64,000 bases of DNA from Calidifontibacillus erzurumensis (GTDB lineage: Bacteria; Bacillota; Bacilli; Bacillales; Bacillaceae_J), in contig NZ_JABTTE010000012.1 in assembly GCF_013303125.1 (NCBI RefSeq), forward strand, positions 42,517-106,516, written 5' to 3'. Below, piece after piece: positions 18,909-34,681 of this stretch. The position numbers and the translations under genes were made by a program. The first letter of the stretch is position 1. Every line of letters starts with the position of its first letter. Under the pieces are notes generated by a model. The model did no database searches. It had not been told where the DNA came from and was given only the letters and a program-made list of their open reading frames with translations.

Positions 18909-20171
18909 CTACACCTCCACATCATACTGCTCGTAATCTTTGCGAAGAGGGTGTCCGACCCAATCGTCTGCAAGCATGATTCGTTTTAAGTTTGGATGAT
19001 TTTTATATTTAATGCCTAGCAAATCGTATGATTCACGTTCCGGCCAGTCAGCGCCTGCCCAAAGCGGCGTTAGTGAATCAATTTCCGGATTGTCGCGGTC
19101 GATTTTTACTTTTAATGCGACAGATTGACGGTTTTTATAAGAGTACAGATGGTTGTAAACTTCCATATGTGTTACAAAGTCCGTACCATGATGTTCTGAT
19201 AAATAATCAAAGCCAAGCTGTTCGTTATATTTTAGGAATTCAGCGATTTTATAATAAGTTTCCGGCTTTGCTACAAGTGTTGGAACATCTTTTGAAAGTC
19301 TATTGATATACGCATCTTCAAGGACATCTTCCCCAAGATGGTCTTTAATCACTTTCATATACTTATCTAAATAAGGTTGATTTGGAGATGGAGCTTCTGC
19401 ACTTTCAGCACCTGCATCTGCAGCACCACCACCGGCTTTCGCTTTTGCAAGGGCTGCTGCTTTTGCTTTGGCAGCGGCAATTGCTTTCGCTTTTGCGTCA
19501 TCGCCGTCTGCTCCAGCTGTTTTTCCTGCAGCAGCTGCTTTTGCCTTCGCAGCCGCAGCGGCTTTTGCTTTGGCAGCGGCGATTGCTTTTGCTTTCGCGT
19601 CATCACCTTCTGCTTCAGTTGCTTGTCCTGCAGCAGCTTTCGCTTTTGCAGCAGCGGCAGCTTTTGCTTTCGCGGCTGCAGCGGCTTTCGCTTTCGCAGC
19701 AGCTAGTGCTTTAGCCTTATCGTCTTCTCCTTCTGATTCTGCTTTTTCCCCTTCAGACTGAGCGGCTTTTGCCTTCGCAAGGGCTGCTGCTTTTGCTTTC
19801 GCGGCCGCGGCTGCTTTCGCCTTCGCATCTGCTAGTGCCTTCGCTTTATCGTCTTCTCCTTCTGATTCTGCTTTTTCCCCTTCAGATTGAGCGGCTTTTG
19901 CCTTTGCTAGAGCAGCTGCTTTTGCTTTTGCGGCTGCGGCTGCTTTCGCTTTTGCATCTTTTAAATCTTCCGCATTGGCTGCATCAGAACTTGCAGTTGT
20001 TTCAGGAGCTTCATTAGCTGTTACTTGAGCTGAACTTGCTTCGTTTGCATCAGCACCTTCGTTTGAAACTGCTCCTTGTTTTTTTTGCAATTCTTGCATT
20101 TTGCGCAATGCAGCAGCTTTTGCCCGTTCAGCTGCTTCCTTCTTTAATTGTTCTAAATCTTTATCGCTCAT
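18909..20171 (-). CDS. nuoC: NADH-quinone oxidoreductase-like subunit C with Lys/Ala-rich repeat domain
   Basis: The C-terminal about 155 residues are a normal 30-kDa subunit (DYLSEHHGTDFVTHMEVYNH, then WPERESYDLLGIKYKNHPNL). The N-terminal about 265 residues are an extension: a charged helix, then five tandem modules of roughly 34-43 residues rich in AKAKAAAAAKAKAAA, separated by acidic linkers such as EGEKAESEGEDD. The first two modules are nearly identical. The extension is probably a long, positively charged alpha-helix. Similar extensions occur in other Bacillus NuoC proteins as far as I recall; their role is unknown. The ATG directly follows the nuoB stop. Confidence 0.93.
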   Translation of the reverse strand: MSDKDLEQLKKEAAERAKAAALRKMQELQKKQGAVSNEGADANEASSAQVTANEAPETTASSDAANAEDLKDAKAKAAAAAKAKAAALAKAKAAQSEGEKAESEGEDDKAKALADAKAKAAAAAKAKAAALAKAKAAQSEGEKAESEGEDDKAKALAAAKAKAAAAAKAKAAAAAKAKAAAGQATEAEGDDAKAKAIAAAKAKAAAAAKAKAAAAGKTAGADGDDAKAKAIAAAKAKAAALAKAKAGGGAADAGAESAEAPSPNQPYLDKYMKVIKDHLGEDVLEDAYINRLSKDVPTLVAKPETYYKIAEFLKYNEQLGFDYLSEHHGTDFVTHMEVYNHLYSYKNRQSVALKVKIDRDNPEIDSLTPLWAGADWPERESYDLLGIKYKNHPNLKRIMLADDWVGHPLRKDYEQYDVEV

Positions 20172-20690
20172 CTATTCAATCACCCGCTTCCCAATCTTTG
20201 CTTCTAGGCGGATTTTTTCTTCTAATTTATGCAACCCATAAATTAAGGCAGCCGGATTTGGTGGGCAGCCTGGAATATAAACATCTACAGGAACAATTTG
20301 GTCTACCCCTTTAACAACGGAGTAGGATTTTACATATGGACCGCCGGCTGTTGCACAGACACCCATGGCAATAACCCATTTTGGTTCTGGCATTTGATCG
20401 TAAAGACGACGCACAATTGGTGCCATTTTCTTTGTAACAGTTCCGGCAACGATCATACAGTCTGCATGACGAGGTGATGCACGGAAAACCTCCTTCCCAA
20501 AACGGGATATATCAAAGTGTGCTCCACCTGCCGCCATCATTTCAATGGCACAACAAGCAAGCCCGAAGGTCATTGGCCAAATAGAGCCTCTGCGAGCCCA
20601 TGCTTTAATTTGTTCTACAGTTGTTAAAAACACATTGCGATTTAATTCTTCTTGTTCTTCCGGTGTAATATCTTGCAATATTAAGTCCAC
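20172..20690 (-). CDS. nuoB: NADH-quinone oxidoreductase-like subunit B (4Fe-4S N2)
   Basis: Carries the terminal cluster N2 that reduces quinone. Cluster cysteines are Cys46 and Cys47 ([10 protein letters not shown]), Cys112 (GVCATAGG) and Cys142 (IPGCPPNP), numbered from a GTG start. I choose this GTG at 20690 because AAGGTG lies 5 bases upstream and the resulting 172-residue protein begins like the B. cereus protein. An ATG at 20711 is in frame but lacks a ribosome-binding site. The gene overlaps nuoA by 10 bp. Confidence 0.93.
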   Translation of the reverse strand: MDLILQDITPEEQEELNRNVFLTTVEQIKAWARRGSIWPMTFGLACCAIEMMAAGGAHFDISRFGKEVFRASPRHADCMIVAGTVTKKMAPIVRRLYDQMPEPKWVIAMGVCATAGGPYVKSYSVVKGVDQIVPVDVYIPGCPPNPAALIYGLHKLEEKIRLEAKIGKRVIE

Positions 20691-21055
20691 TTTAACACCT
20701 TCTTCTTCCATGCGTATACTAGACCAATGATAAGCATAACAACGAAAATCAACATTTCAATTAGTGCAAAAATGCCAAGTTTATCATACGCAACTGCCCA
20801 AGGATATAAGAAGACAGTTTCTACGTCAAAAATTACAAACATTAACGCAAAAATATAGTAACGGACATTAAATTGGACCCTTGAATCATGGAAAGGGTCA
20901 AGACCGCTTTCATATGTTGTACGCTTTTCATCAATCGGGTTGTAAGGACGAAGGAATCTACCTAACGTCAGCGCACCAACTGGTAAAATAATCCCCAACA
21001 ATAAAAAAACAACAACAATTAAATAATTGTTTTGGTACAGCAGTAAACTGTCCAT
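20681..21055 (-). CDS. nuoA: NADH-quinone oxidoreductase-like subunit A
   Basis: A 124-residue three-helix subunit with the conserved loop [20 protein letters not shown] and [16 protein letters not shown]. The start [10 protein letters not shown] has GGGGGG at good spacing; the frame extends 21 codons further upstream without support. First gene of the 11-gene nuo operon, with a promoter 46 bp upstream. Confidence 0.95.
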   Translation of the reverse strand: MDSLLLYQNNYLIVVVFLLLGIILPVGALTLGRFLRPYNPIDEKRTTYESGLDPFHDSRVQFNVRYYIFALMFVIFDVETVFLYPWAVAYDKLGIFALIEMLIFVVMLIIGLVYAWKKKVLKWT

Positions 21056-21100
21056 ACCATCCCCCCCAAATCGGATTTTCGAATTTTTAATGCCGACCTT

Positions 21101-21129
21101 ATTATAGCAAATCACCAATTAGGTGTCGA
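21101..21129 (-). promoter_or_regulatory. Sigma-A promoter of the nuo operon
   Basis: Minus strand TCGACA (21124-21129), 17 bp, TATAAT (21101-21106). One mismatch to the consensus -35, perfect -10; it stands 46 bp ahead of the nuoA start. Confidence 0.75.
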
Positions 21130-21210
21130 CAAACGTTCAAAAATATCGCAAAAAAATGTGGTAAAACATTTTTGGAACAATTGACAAATTTTCTTATATT
21201 TTTCTTATCA

Positions 21211-21226
21211 AGTGATTTTTGTCACA
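21211..21226. promoter_or_regulatory. Fnr/Rex-like dyad upstream of nuo
   Basis: Minus strand TGTGACAAAAATCACT matches the Fnr pattern TGTGA-N6-TCACA at 9 of 10 positions and the longer Rex pattern TTGTGA-N6-TCACAA at 9 of 12. It is centred about 125 bp upstream of the predicted nuo start point, so the mode of action is unclear. A redox regulator on a respiratory operon would make sense. Confidence 0.35.
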
Positions 21227-21229
21227 GTA

Positions 21230-22144
21230 ATTCTTTGCCAATCGAAAGAAAGAGATAGATATTATTATTTCAATATATTAATTTTTATCATATTTTTTCT
21301 AGAATTTTCTTTATTTTTTGTCTGTTTGCGAGTGGTTTTCAGTTTTTGTCAGATGATTGTAGCGGCAAATTCAGAAGAGAAATAGGATTGATGGTTTTCT
21401 AGTTTTTTACAGCTTGTAGGACCTTCCCTCAAGAAGAAGAGCTATTAATACCTGGGAAATAGTTATTAAAAATAGAAGTTTTATAAAAATAAGAACAGAA
21501 GAAACGTAGGAATTCTCAGCTTTGTCCATTGCAAAACTATTCATTTACTACTTTCCAGAGGGCTTTAATACCTGGACAACATCAATTCAGCTAAGTCGTT
21601 TCAGCCCCTTATAATAGATATGGAAAATCAACAAGTTTCATTCTCCATTTGCGTAATACTCTATTTAAAATATGTGAACAACACCAGACGGTGGAGTAGC
21701 TTTGTTTATGGAGTTTAAAAATGACTGGTTTTCTAAAAACAGATACACTAAGTTTTTAGGTTTCTTTTCATTTTGGGTTGTTGGGCAAAAATACATGCAG
21801 TCGGATTTTTTTTTTGGAATCTAACAAACCGCTTGTAAGAAAAATTCGATGTACTAGAGGTTTTGCTTTCTTTTTTTATGCGAAAAAAGGCGTGAAAATT
21901 TTTAAAACAAAAGTTCATGAATGTTTTCGATGAAAGCTCATTTGAAATTATTTTCATTCTGGGTTGCGATCGTTAACCCCATGAATGTTTTTAGACCTTT
22001 TATCTAGGATCCTTTTCTGGTTACCTTATTCAGTCGAACTTCTAAAACCAAGGAACAACATTCAATATAGGGTATCGCATTTCTATAATTCCCTGCCCTA
22101 TTTAATATGTTCTATATTTCAACCTCTATTTTTTCGGCTCTGAA
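21230..22144. other. Long gap upstream of nuo
   Basis: Nothing recognisable in about 0.9 kb of AT-rich sequence between the Fnr/Rex-like site and the 66-bp repeats. Confidence 0.4.
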
Positions 22145-22545
22145 TCTCATGAACGGAACACTCCATTCAATGATTGCGTGCTTTTCATTTTTATTTGTTT
22201 CCGCACTGTTTATTATGAACAGCGCATCTCCATTCAATGATAGAGTACTCATCATTTTGATTTGTTCCGCACTGGATCTCATGTACAGCGCATCCCCATT
22301 CAATGATAGAGCATCATCATTTTTATTTGTTTCCACACCGTATCTTATGAACAGCGCATCCCCATTCAAGGATAGAGTACTCATCATTTTGATTTGTTTC
22401 CACACCGTATCTTATGAACAGCGCATCCCCATTCAATGATAGAGTACTCATCATTTTGATTTGTTTCCACACCGTATCTTATGAAAGGCGCACCATTCAA
22501 TGGTAAGGTGCTTGTCATTTTTTTGCACCGAATCCATGAACTAGT
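22145..22545. repeat. 66-bp tandem repeat, about 5-6 copies
   Basis: The element CGCATCCCCATTCAATGATA recurs at 22223, 22289, 22355 and 22422 (steps of 66, 66, 67 bp), with more divergent copies on both sides. Each unit continues through GAGTACTCATCATTTTGATT and ends near TCTTATGAACAG. It lies in the long gap between the nuo promoter and the atpC terminator and is not coding. Confidence 0.9.
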
Positions 22546-22705
22546 TCCTTATTTAATACTAGGAAGAATTCGATTTCTTCGTCTTTTTACGATTTAACGT
22601 GGCTTCTCATAATTATCCATAGTAAACAAATTTTATCTATCATTTAACTTTCGCTACCTTTACAAACCCAAATGCATGATCGCAACATTCCGCAAGTCCG
22701 CATTG

Positions 22706-22752
22706 CAAAAAAATAAACCTAAAGAAAGATCACAATGATCTTCTTTAGGTTT
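22706..22752 (-). terminator. Terminator of the atp operon
   Basis: Stem AAACCTAAAGAA / TTCTTTAGGTTT around an inner GATC/GATC pairing, followed on the minus strand by ATTTTTTTG. It begins 6 bp past the atpC stop. Confidence 0.9.
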
Positions 22753-22758
22753 AGTTTA

Positions 22759-23226
<468 letters not shown>

Positions 23227-23269
23227 TTAAGCAACCAACACGGCCCCTCTCAAATCCCAACGGTCACTT

Positions 23270-25860
<2,591 letters not shown>

Positions 25861-25987
25861 TTATCGGGGTTAAGGGACGGTGATATCCGATCCACCGCCA
25901 CCTTTTTATCTTAAATTGCATTTTCTATTTACTATTCGGCGTTTCGAATGTACGAGCACAAAATTTTACTCCGCCATTTTATTAAAA

Positions 25988-28869
<2,882 letters not shown>

Positions 28870-28987
28870 TCACTCCTTTCAATACGTGCCTTTCGCTAAA
28901 TAAATATCATTTTGTTCATATATCTTTTGTAAAAATTAGTTCAGTTATTTTCTAGGTTTAAGAGTAATAAAATTTTTTCATAGAGAA

Positions 28988-29071
28988 AGGCTACATAAAG
29001 GAATGGCGAAGGATCTCGCTTAGATTCGATCTTTCGCCATTTTGAACTAAGGTCCTGGATCCTTGTAGCCT
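28988..29071 (-). promoter_or_regulatory. Large intercistronic hairpin between atpE and atpF
   Basis: An inner 14-bp stem AATGGCGAAGGATC (29002-29015) / GATCTTTCGCCATT (29028-29041, one G-T pair) is enclosed by AGGCTAC (28988-28994) / GTAGCCT (29065-29071), with an extra AAGGA/TCCTT pairing. On the minus strand only a modest T-stretch follows. A partial terminator or 3'-end protector of atpE mRNA would help raise c-subunit levels. Confidence 0.6.
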
Positions 29072-29110
29072 ATACTTCATGTTGGCAAGCATCGCTTTGC
29101 ACTAGGACCA

Positions 29111-29323
<213 letters not shown>

Positions 29324-29387
29324 TTAAAAGTCCTCCCTTTTTTCATGAAAATAATTTTTAATTTATTATAATAGTGTTTTTATATGA

Positions 29388-30104
<717 letters not shown>

Positions 30105-30115
30105 TCACCTCTCTT

Positions 30116-30517
30116 TCAGTTTTTCCGGATGGATTGAAAAAGAAAATCTATCATAATGACGAAATGGTATGTCATTAATCCGATAATTACGCTTAGAAGG
30201 TGAAAAGTTTCAGGATATCGCGTTGCAATCACCACTGCCAGCGCAGCCGCTGCAAGTCGATTGAGTGAACCGAGAGATTTTACTTTCTTTTTCTTTTCAT
30301 GAGGTTGTTTTTTTGCGTTTTCAATAATTGTTTGGCCAAGACGGTTCACTTTGCGATGCATAGACCATAAATTGTATGTACTGATAACAGTTCCCAGTAT
30401 TAACCCTAAAAAAATGTGTTGATATGGTGTAAACCCCCATCCAATCACAAATATTGCCAGTAAATTCAAAATTATCTTTATTTGTCTGATGAAAATTTGA
30501 TTATATTCGTTATTCAT
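30116..30517 (-). CDS. atpI: ATP synthase subunit I
   Basis: A small four-helix membrane protein (133 residues) of the AtpI family, thought to help c-ring assembly. Two ATGs are adjacent at 30520 and 30517; AAAGGGAG is 2 bases from the first and 5 from the second, so I use the second. Assignment rests on position and membrane pattern; sequence conservation in this family is low. Confidence 0.88.
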   Translation of the reverse strand: MNNEYNQIFIRQIKIILNLLAIFVIGWGFTPYQHIFLGLILGTVISTYNLWSMHRKVNRLGQTIIENAKKQPHEKKKKVKSLGSLNRLAAAALAVVIATRYPETFHLLSVIIGLMTYHFVIMIDFLFQSIRKN

Positions 30518-30928
30518 CATTACTCCCTTTTAGTTTCTACGAATTTTTAATCTGGCAGGGGTTTATCTAACCGATGTTCTAGCTGTTTGCCGTGTGTTGT
30601 GTTTTATGGGAATGCCATTTCACGGTTCACGATTGATTTGATCGCATGCACAAGGGCCAATTGCAAAGCAAAATTGGGCGCAAGGGCACACTTCCACCAT
30701 CCATCGTACACATGTGAACGCACTTTTCGGCACACCTAAAAAAAGGCAAAATGCTTTCCTAGGAGCTTTGCACTTTTCCAACCAAGCATACAAGCTCACA
30801 AATCGGATGGTTATTATTTGCCATAACTGGTTATACTGATTGATGTGTTTTTAAAAAGCGAGATTTTCTATTAAATTTTCAATTCATCAAGTATTAAACA
30901 TTACTTAGGATGGTTTCTTTGCCAACCA
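30518..30928. other. Gap between atpZ and atpI
   Basis: 410 bp inside the operon without a recognisable gene or terminator. Confidence 0.4.
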
Positions 30929-31165
30929 TTATTCATCTTTATTGCCTTCGGTAAATGTCTTGATTAGCCGCAACATACTGTAAATGCCGGCAGCTAGTCC
31001 AAGAAAAAGGCCTATAATCAAAAATAATGGCAACGTTCCTAACTTGGCATCCACCCATTTACCTAGAAATAAACCGATTAAAATTGATCCGACTAATTGA
31101 GCAGAAATGGCCGACATTAGCGCCATAGCCTTATAAGGATTTTTAGACCGCTTGTCATCGCTCAA
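30929..31165 (-). CDS. atpZ: AtpZ/AtpI family membrane protein
   Basis: A 78-residue, two-helix protein (about 15-38 and 44-66) with GLFLGKWVDAKLGTLPLFLI, characteristic of AtpZ, which in Bacillus has been linked to magnesium/calcium transport and ATP synthase assembly. The start is TTG, with AAGGGGCG 9 bases upstream. First gene of the atp operon, behind a near-consensus promoter. Confidence 0.9.
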   Translation of the reverse strand: MSDDKRSKNPYKAMALMSAISAQLVGSILIGLFLGKWVDAKLGTLPLFLIIGLFLGLAAGIYSMLRLIKTFTEGNKDE

Positions 31166-31242
31166 AGAAAACGCCCCTTCTGCTTTTCTCCATACTTCGA
31201 CAAGTATGTACGGTTTATCTTTTCCCTTTTCACACCTTTTTT

Positions 31243-31271
31243 AGCATACAATAGGGCACTTTTAATGTCAA
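31243..31271 (-). promoter_or_regulatory. Sigma-A promoter of the atp operon
   Basis: Minus strand TTGACA (31266-31271, perfect), 17 bp, TATGCT (31243-31248), about 78 bp ahead of the atpZ start. Confidence 0.8.
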
Positions 31272-31427
31272 TCCATTTTCAATGCAAAACGTCACATATA
31301 TGTCAAAATTTCGGTGCCGCTCCGTAGTTTACGAAACGAAGATTGAGACTATAAAGCGGCACTTTCTGCATGGTTACTGGACCCGCTAGTTTTGCTACTG
31401 GTAGAAAGTTACAGATGAGATAGCTGC

Positions 31428-31693
31428 GGTGTGGGGTCAGGCTCTTCTGTGGCACCATCTGCGGGGCGGGGTCAGACCCTTCTGTGGCACCTTCTCCGGC
31501 ACCGTCTGCCATGCGGTGACAGACCCCTCTACTGCACCTTCTCCGGCACCATCTACCGTGCGGTGACAGACCCCTCTCTGGCACCTTCTCCGGCACCATC
31601 TACCGTGCGGTGACAGACCCCTCTACTGCACCTTCTCCGGCACCATCTACCGTGCGGTGACAGACCCCTCTACCGTACCTTCTCCGGCACCAT
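31428..31693. repeat. GC-rich tandem array, about 6 units of 47 bp (family member 2, reversed)
   Basis: Same family as the array at 9434 but in the opposite orientation. Regular 47-bp units (59 minus one 12-bp block) with the core GGTGACAGACCCCTCT; the two leftmost copies are more divergent. The right end abuts the subtilase gene, whose TAG stop lies in the CAGTAGATGGTGCC repeat border. Confidence 0.95.
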
Positions 31694-34018
31694 CTACTGT
31701 TCAGGTCCAATTTTGATTGTGGTCCTTTGGGTTGTTTCTTTGCCGTCTTTGGTGGCGTATACGACTGCTAGGTATTCGCCATTTGGGAACGGGATTTCTT
31801 CGCGTTTCTTTCTTTGTTCGATGAGTCCTCGATTTACATTGGTTTCATGCAGTAAAACTCCCACAAATTTCAAAGTTGTTGGATCAAAAAGGGCAACCCC
31901 CAACTCATCGGCACCTTCCGGCAAATAAAGCTCATATTTGTACATTTCAGCACCTGGCTGGTAACACTCCCGATCATGTTCACTAGCTTGAGGACGACAC
32001 CCATCCTCATCTATTTCAAATGAAAAGCCCATTACCCGCGGATAATCAGCATCACCGACGATATACATGTAAGGGAGCATGATTGAATCTCCGCCGAGCA
32101 CTTCCAATTGCAAATGGCCAAAATAGATACCTTCTTCCACCAGCTTTGTATCGACTTCGATCGCGAGCGCCAGTTTCCTTTTTTCCTTCGGCTCCAAATA
32201 AAACGATAACGGCACTTGCCATTTTATCCCTTTTTCCATTCGGGGAACAGCAAACGAAAGTTTTTTCACCTGCTGGGATTTATTTTCCACCGTAAGTTCT
32301 ACCGTCTTCTCAACCACTCCACTTTTTGGCCTGACCGCACCAAACGCAAGCGCCCCGGGAATTGCGAGCACTTCCGCTTTGATGGCCCGATCGACTTGAA
32401 TGCGTCCAGCCCCTTGCTCATATGGGTTATAAAAGTTTTCATTCTCATCAAAAATAGGCTTTGCTGTATTCATCAGAGCTGCTTTGACTTCTTCCGGCCC
32501 CCAGTCTGGGTGAGCTTGTTTTATGAGTGCTGCTGCCCCGGCCACGTGCGGTGCTGCCATGCTAGTCCCTTGCAATGCCGTATAACCATACGGAACCGTA
32601 CTGTCGATTTTTACTCCCGGCGCCACAACATCTGGTTTAATTCCCCACGTGTGTGTAACCGGTCCACGCGAACTAAATGGCGCCAACCGATCCTCGATTT
32701 TGATTTTTTTTATTACAGCCCAATCATGTCCTTTTTCAATTTCCTTTTTCAAAAAAAGCCCATCTTCTCGAGATAAAGCCACCGCAGGAATTGTAATGGC
32801 TTCCTCAAGGCTGCCAAAAAACGATCCTTTCTCATTATTAAAAATTAAAACTGCTTTTGCTCCTTTGGCGTAGGCGTTTTTAACTTTTTGAGTAAAAGAA
32901 ATCTCCCCCCGTTCAAGCAATACAATTTTATTTTTCACATCACGAAGTTCATCAGGGCGGCCTAAGCCTCCAAAAACTATTTGGTGTCCTTTCGAGATAT
33001 TCCACGGAACGGATCCTTGCAGCGGCTGAAGATAAATAGTTTTTTTCGGAGCAAGTGCAATCATTAAAACCGGAATTTCAAGCGGAGGTGTAGACGCACC
33101 AACAGAAATAGCCTTTTCAGATGTTCCTGGAGAACCGACCGTCCAAATATTCGGACCAGAATTTCCACTAGAAGTGACAGCAATAACACCTTTTTCAACA
33201 GCTTTATCAAGCGCCACGCTTGTCGGATAATCCGGTCCATTGACGGAACTTCCTAGGGAAAGATTAATAATATCCATGCCATCTTCCACTGCTTTTTCAA
33301 TTGCAGCAATTACATGATCAGACGTCCCATATCCCCCTGGACCAAGGGCACGGTACGCATATATTTCAGCATCCGGCGCAACACCAAGATACTTCCCATT
33401 GGCAGCAATAATCCCTGCCACATGCGTCCCATGTATAGTCACCTCTCCTTGGCCTTTTACAGTTTCCATCGGATCTTCATCTTCATCAATTACGTCATAA
33501 CCTCCCCTGTAATTACGGATCAGATCGGGATGGTTATAGTCGATGCCTGTGTCGATCACTCCGATTTTTACGCCTTTTCCAGTGAGACGCTTATTTTCTT
33601 CGTCAAACTCCCCACGCAAAAGCGTCCCGCCAATAAACGGTACACTTTCATCCAACTCCACTTTGTATGTATAAACGGGATCAATGCGCTTCACGCCATA
33701 TTGATGTTTCATTTTTTCCACTTCATCTTCAGTTGCCAATACAGAAACACCTTTAAAAACCGTGTCGTACACTCGGGCGATTTTTACATTTGGATGTTTT
33801 TTTCTCAACTGATCAATCATTTCAAGCTTTTCTACTTCTATGATGAACTTTTTCACGTTTGATTGTGGTGATTCAACATTTATGTTTATTGGATTCACTT
33901 TTTCTACTTTCGGTTTTACTTCAATGGAACTTTGAATCGAATGAGAGGCAATAGCTGTTGGTCCATTAAGGAATATGAAGGGCATCAAAAAGAAGATTCT
34001 CCACAATTTTTTTTCCAT
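31694..34018 (-). CDS. Vpr-like secreted subtilisin-family serine protease
   Basis: A 774-residue exported protease. Order of domains: signal peptide (about 1-25), I9-type propeptide (about 55-118), S8 catalytic domain with Asp156 (GVIDTGIDYNHPD), His196 (HGTHVAG), Asn286 and Ser486 (GTSMAAPHVAGAAALI), a PA domain inserted between Asn and Ser (about 340-430), and a C-terminal beta-rich region. The layout and length resemble B. subtilis Vpr (806 residues). The start MEKKLWRIFF follows AAAGGAG at 12-base spacing. Its stop codon is at the edge of a repeat array. Location between mnaA and atp is not the B. subtilis arrangement. Confidence 0.92.
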   Translation of the reverse strand: MEKKLWRIFFLMPFIFLNGPTAIASHSIQSSIEVKPKVEKVNPININVESPQSNVKKFIIEVEKLEMIDQLRKKHPNVKIARVYDTVFKGVSVLATEDEVEKMKHQYGVKRIDPVYTYKVELDESVPFIGGTLLRGEFDEENKRLTGKGVKIGVIDTGIDYNHPDLIRNYRGGYDVIDEDEDPMETVKGQGEVTIHGTHVAGIIAANGKYLGVAPDAEIYAYRALGPGGYGTSDHVIAAIEKAVEDGMDIINLSLGSSVNGPDYPTSVALDKAVEKGVIAVTSSGNSGPNIWTVGSPGTSEKAISVGASTPPLEIPVLMIALAPKKTIYLQPLQGSVPWNISKGHQIVFGGLGRPDELRDVKNKIVLLERGEISFTQKVKNAYAKGAKAVLIFNNEKGSFFGSLEEAITIPAVALSREDGLFLKKEIEKGHDWAVIKKIKIEDRLAPFSSRGPVTHTWGIKPDVVAPGVKIDSTVPYGYTALQGTSMAAPHVAGAAALIKQAHPDWGPEEVKAALMNTAKPIFDENENFYNPYEQGAGRIQVDRAIKAEVLAIPGALAFGAVRPKSGVVEKTVELTVENKSQQVKKLSFAVPRMEKGIKWQVPLSFYLEPKEKRKLALAIEVDTKLVEEGIYFGHLQLEVLGGDSIMLPYMYIVGDADYPRVMGFSFEIDEDGCRPQASEHDRECYQPGAEMYKYELYLPEGADELGVALFDPTTLKFVGVLLHETNVNRGLIEQRKKREEIPFPNGEYLAVVYATKDGKETTQRTTIKIGPEQ

Positions 34019-34532
34019 AATAATGACACGCTCCTTTAACGTGTATAGTGCCACAATCATGGAATTTTCATGTAACCCTTTTCAGAAGCAATAACACACC
34101 ATTAGAATTCTGTACTATTCCGTTTTCCTTGAAAAAATTTCAAAAGTATATAAATCTACTTGCATACAAATCGAACATAAGATTTTATAAAAGTTTTATA
34201 TTTTTTTGTCGTGCGTATCGTATTTCTTCCTATTTATATAAGCATTTTTTTGAATGATTCTTTCTACAAATTTAATAAAATATCATTGGTTCGAAACACG
34301 TTTTTCTTTATTTATAAAACAGGGAAAGAGACAGCTTTACTAAGGAAGCTTTTTAACTTTCCCATCTTTAAGTAATTTTTTATATAAAAATAATGTTTTT
34401 GCCCTAGATCACGGTGCTGATGAAAAATGTTTTTTACGCTTTTGGGAAGGGGAACATAGTTTGTTAATAATAACGCAAAATTCCAATAAAACAAATTCAC
34501 AATCGCTTAAAACCAGTCTTCACACAAATAAA
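34019..34532. other. Gap upstream of the subtilase
   Basis: About 510 bp of AT-rich sequence; no gene seen. Confidence 0.4.
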
Positions 34533-34574
34533 AAGGGCCGTTCAAAGCCGGAATTGTCGACCTCAAACGCCCTT
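34533..34574 (-). terminator. Terminator of upp-mnaA
   Basis: Stem AAGGGCGTTTGA pairing with TTTGAACGGCCCTT (one bulge), followed on the minus strand by TTTATTTG, about 110 bp past mnaA. Confidence 0.7.
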
Positions 34575-34681
34575 CTAGTTTTTTTCGTTTTGTCTCTTGA
34601 GTTGTTTTTTCTACTTTTTGTTATGAAACTTTTTGGTATACCAAACTATTTTTTAATAATAATCAAATAGTACTGTTGCGA

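Noticed and set aside
19367..20017. Several long frames opposite or offset to nuoC
   Set aside because: Shadows of the GC-rich Lys/Ala repeat coding; low-complexity Ala/Ser/Cys or Leu/Gln proteins with no start signals.
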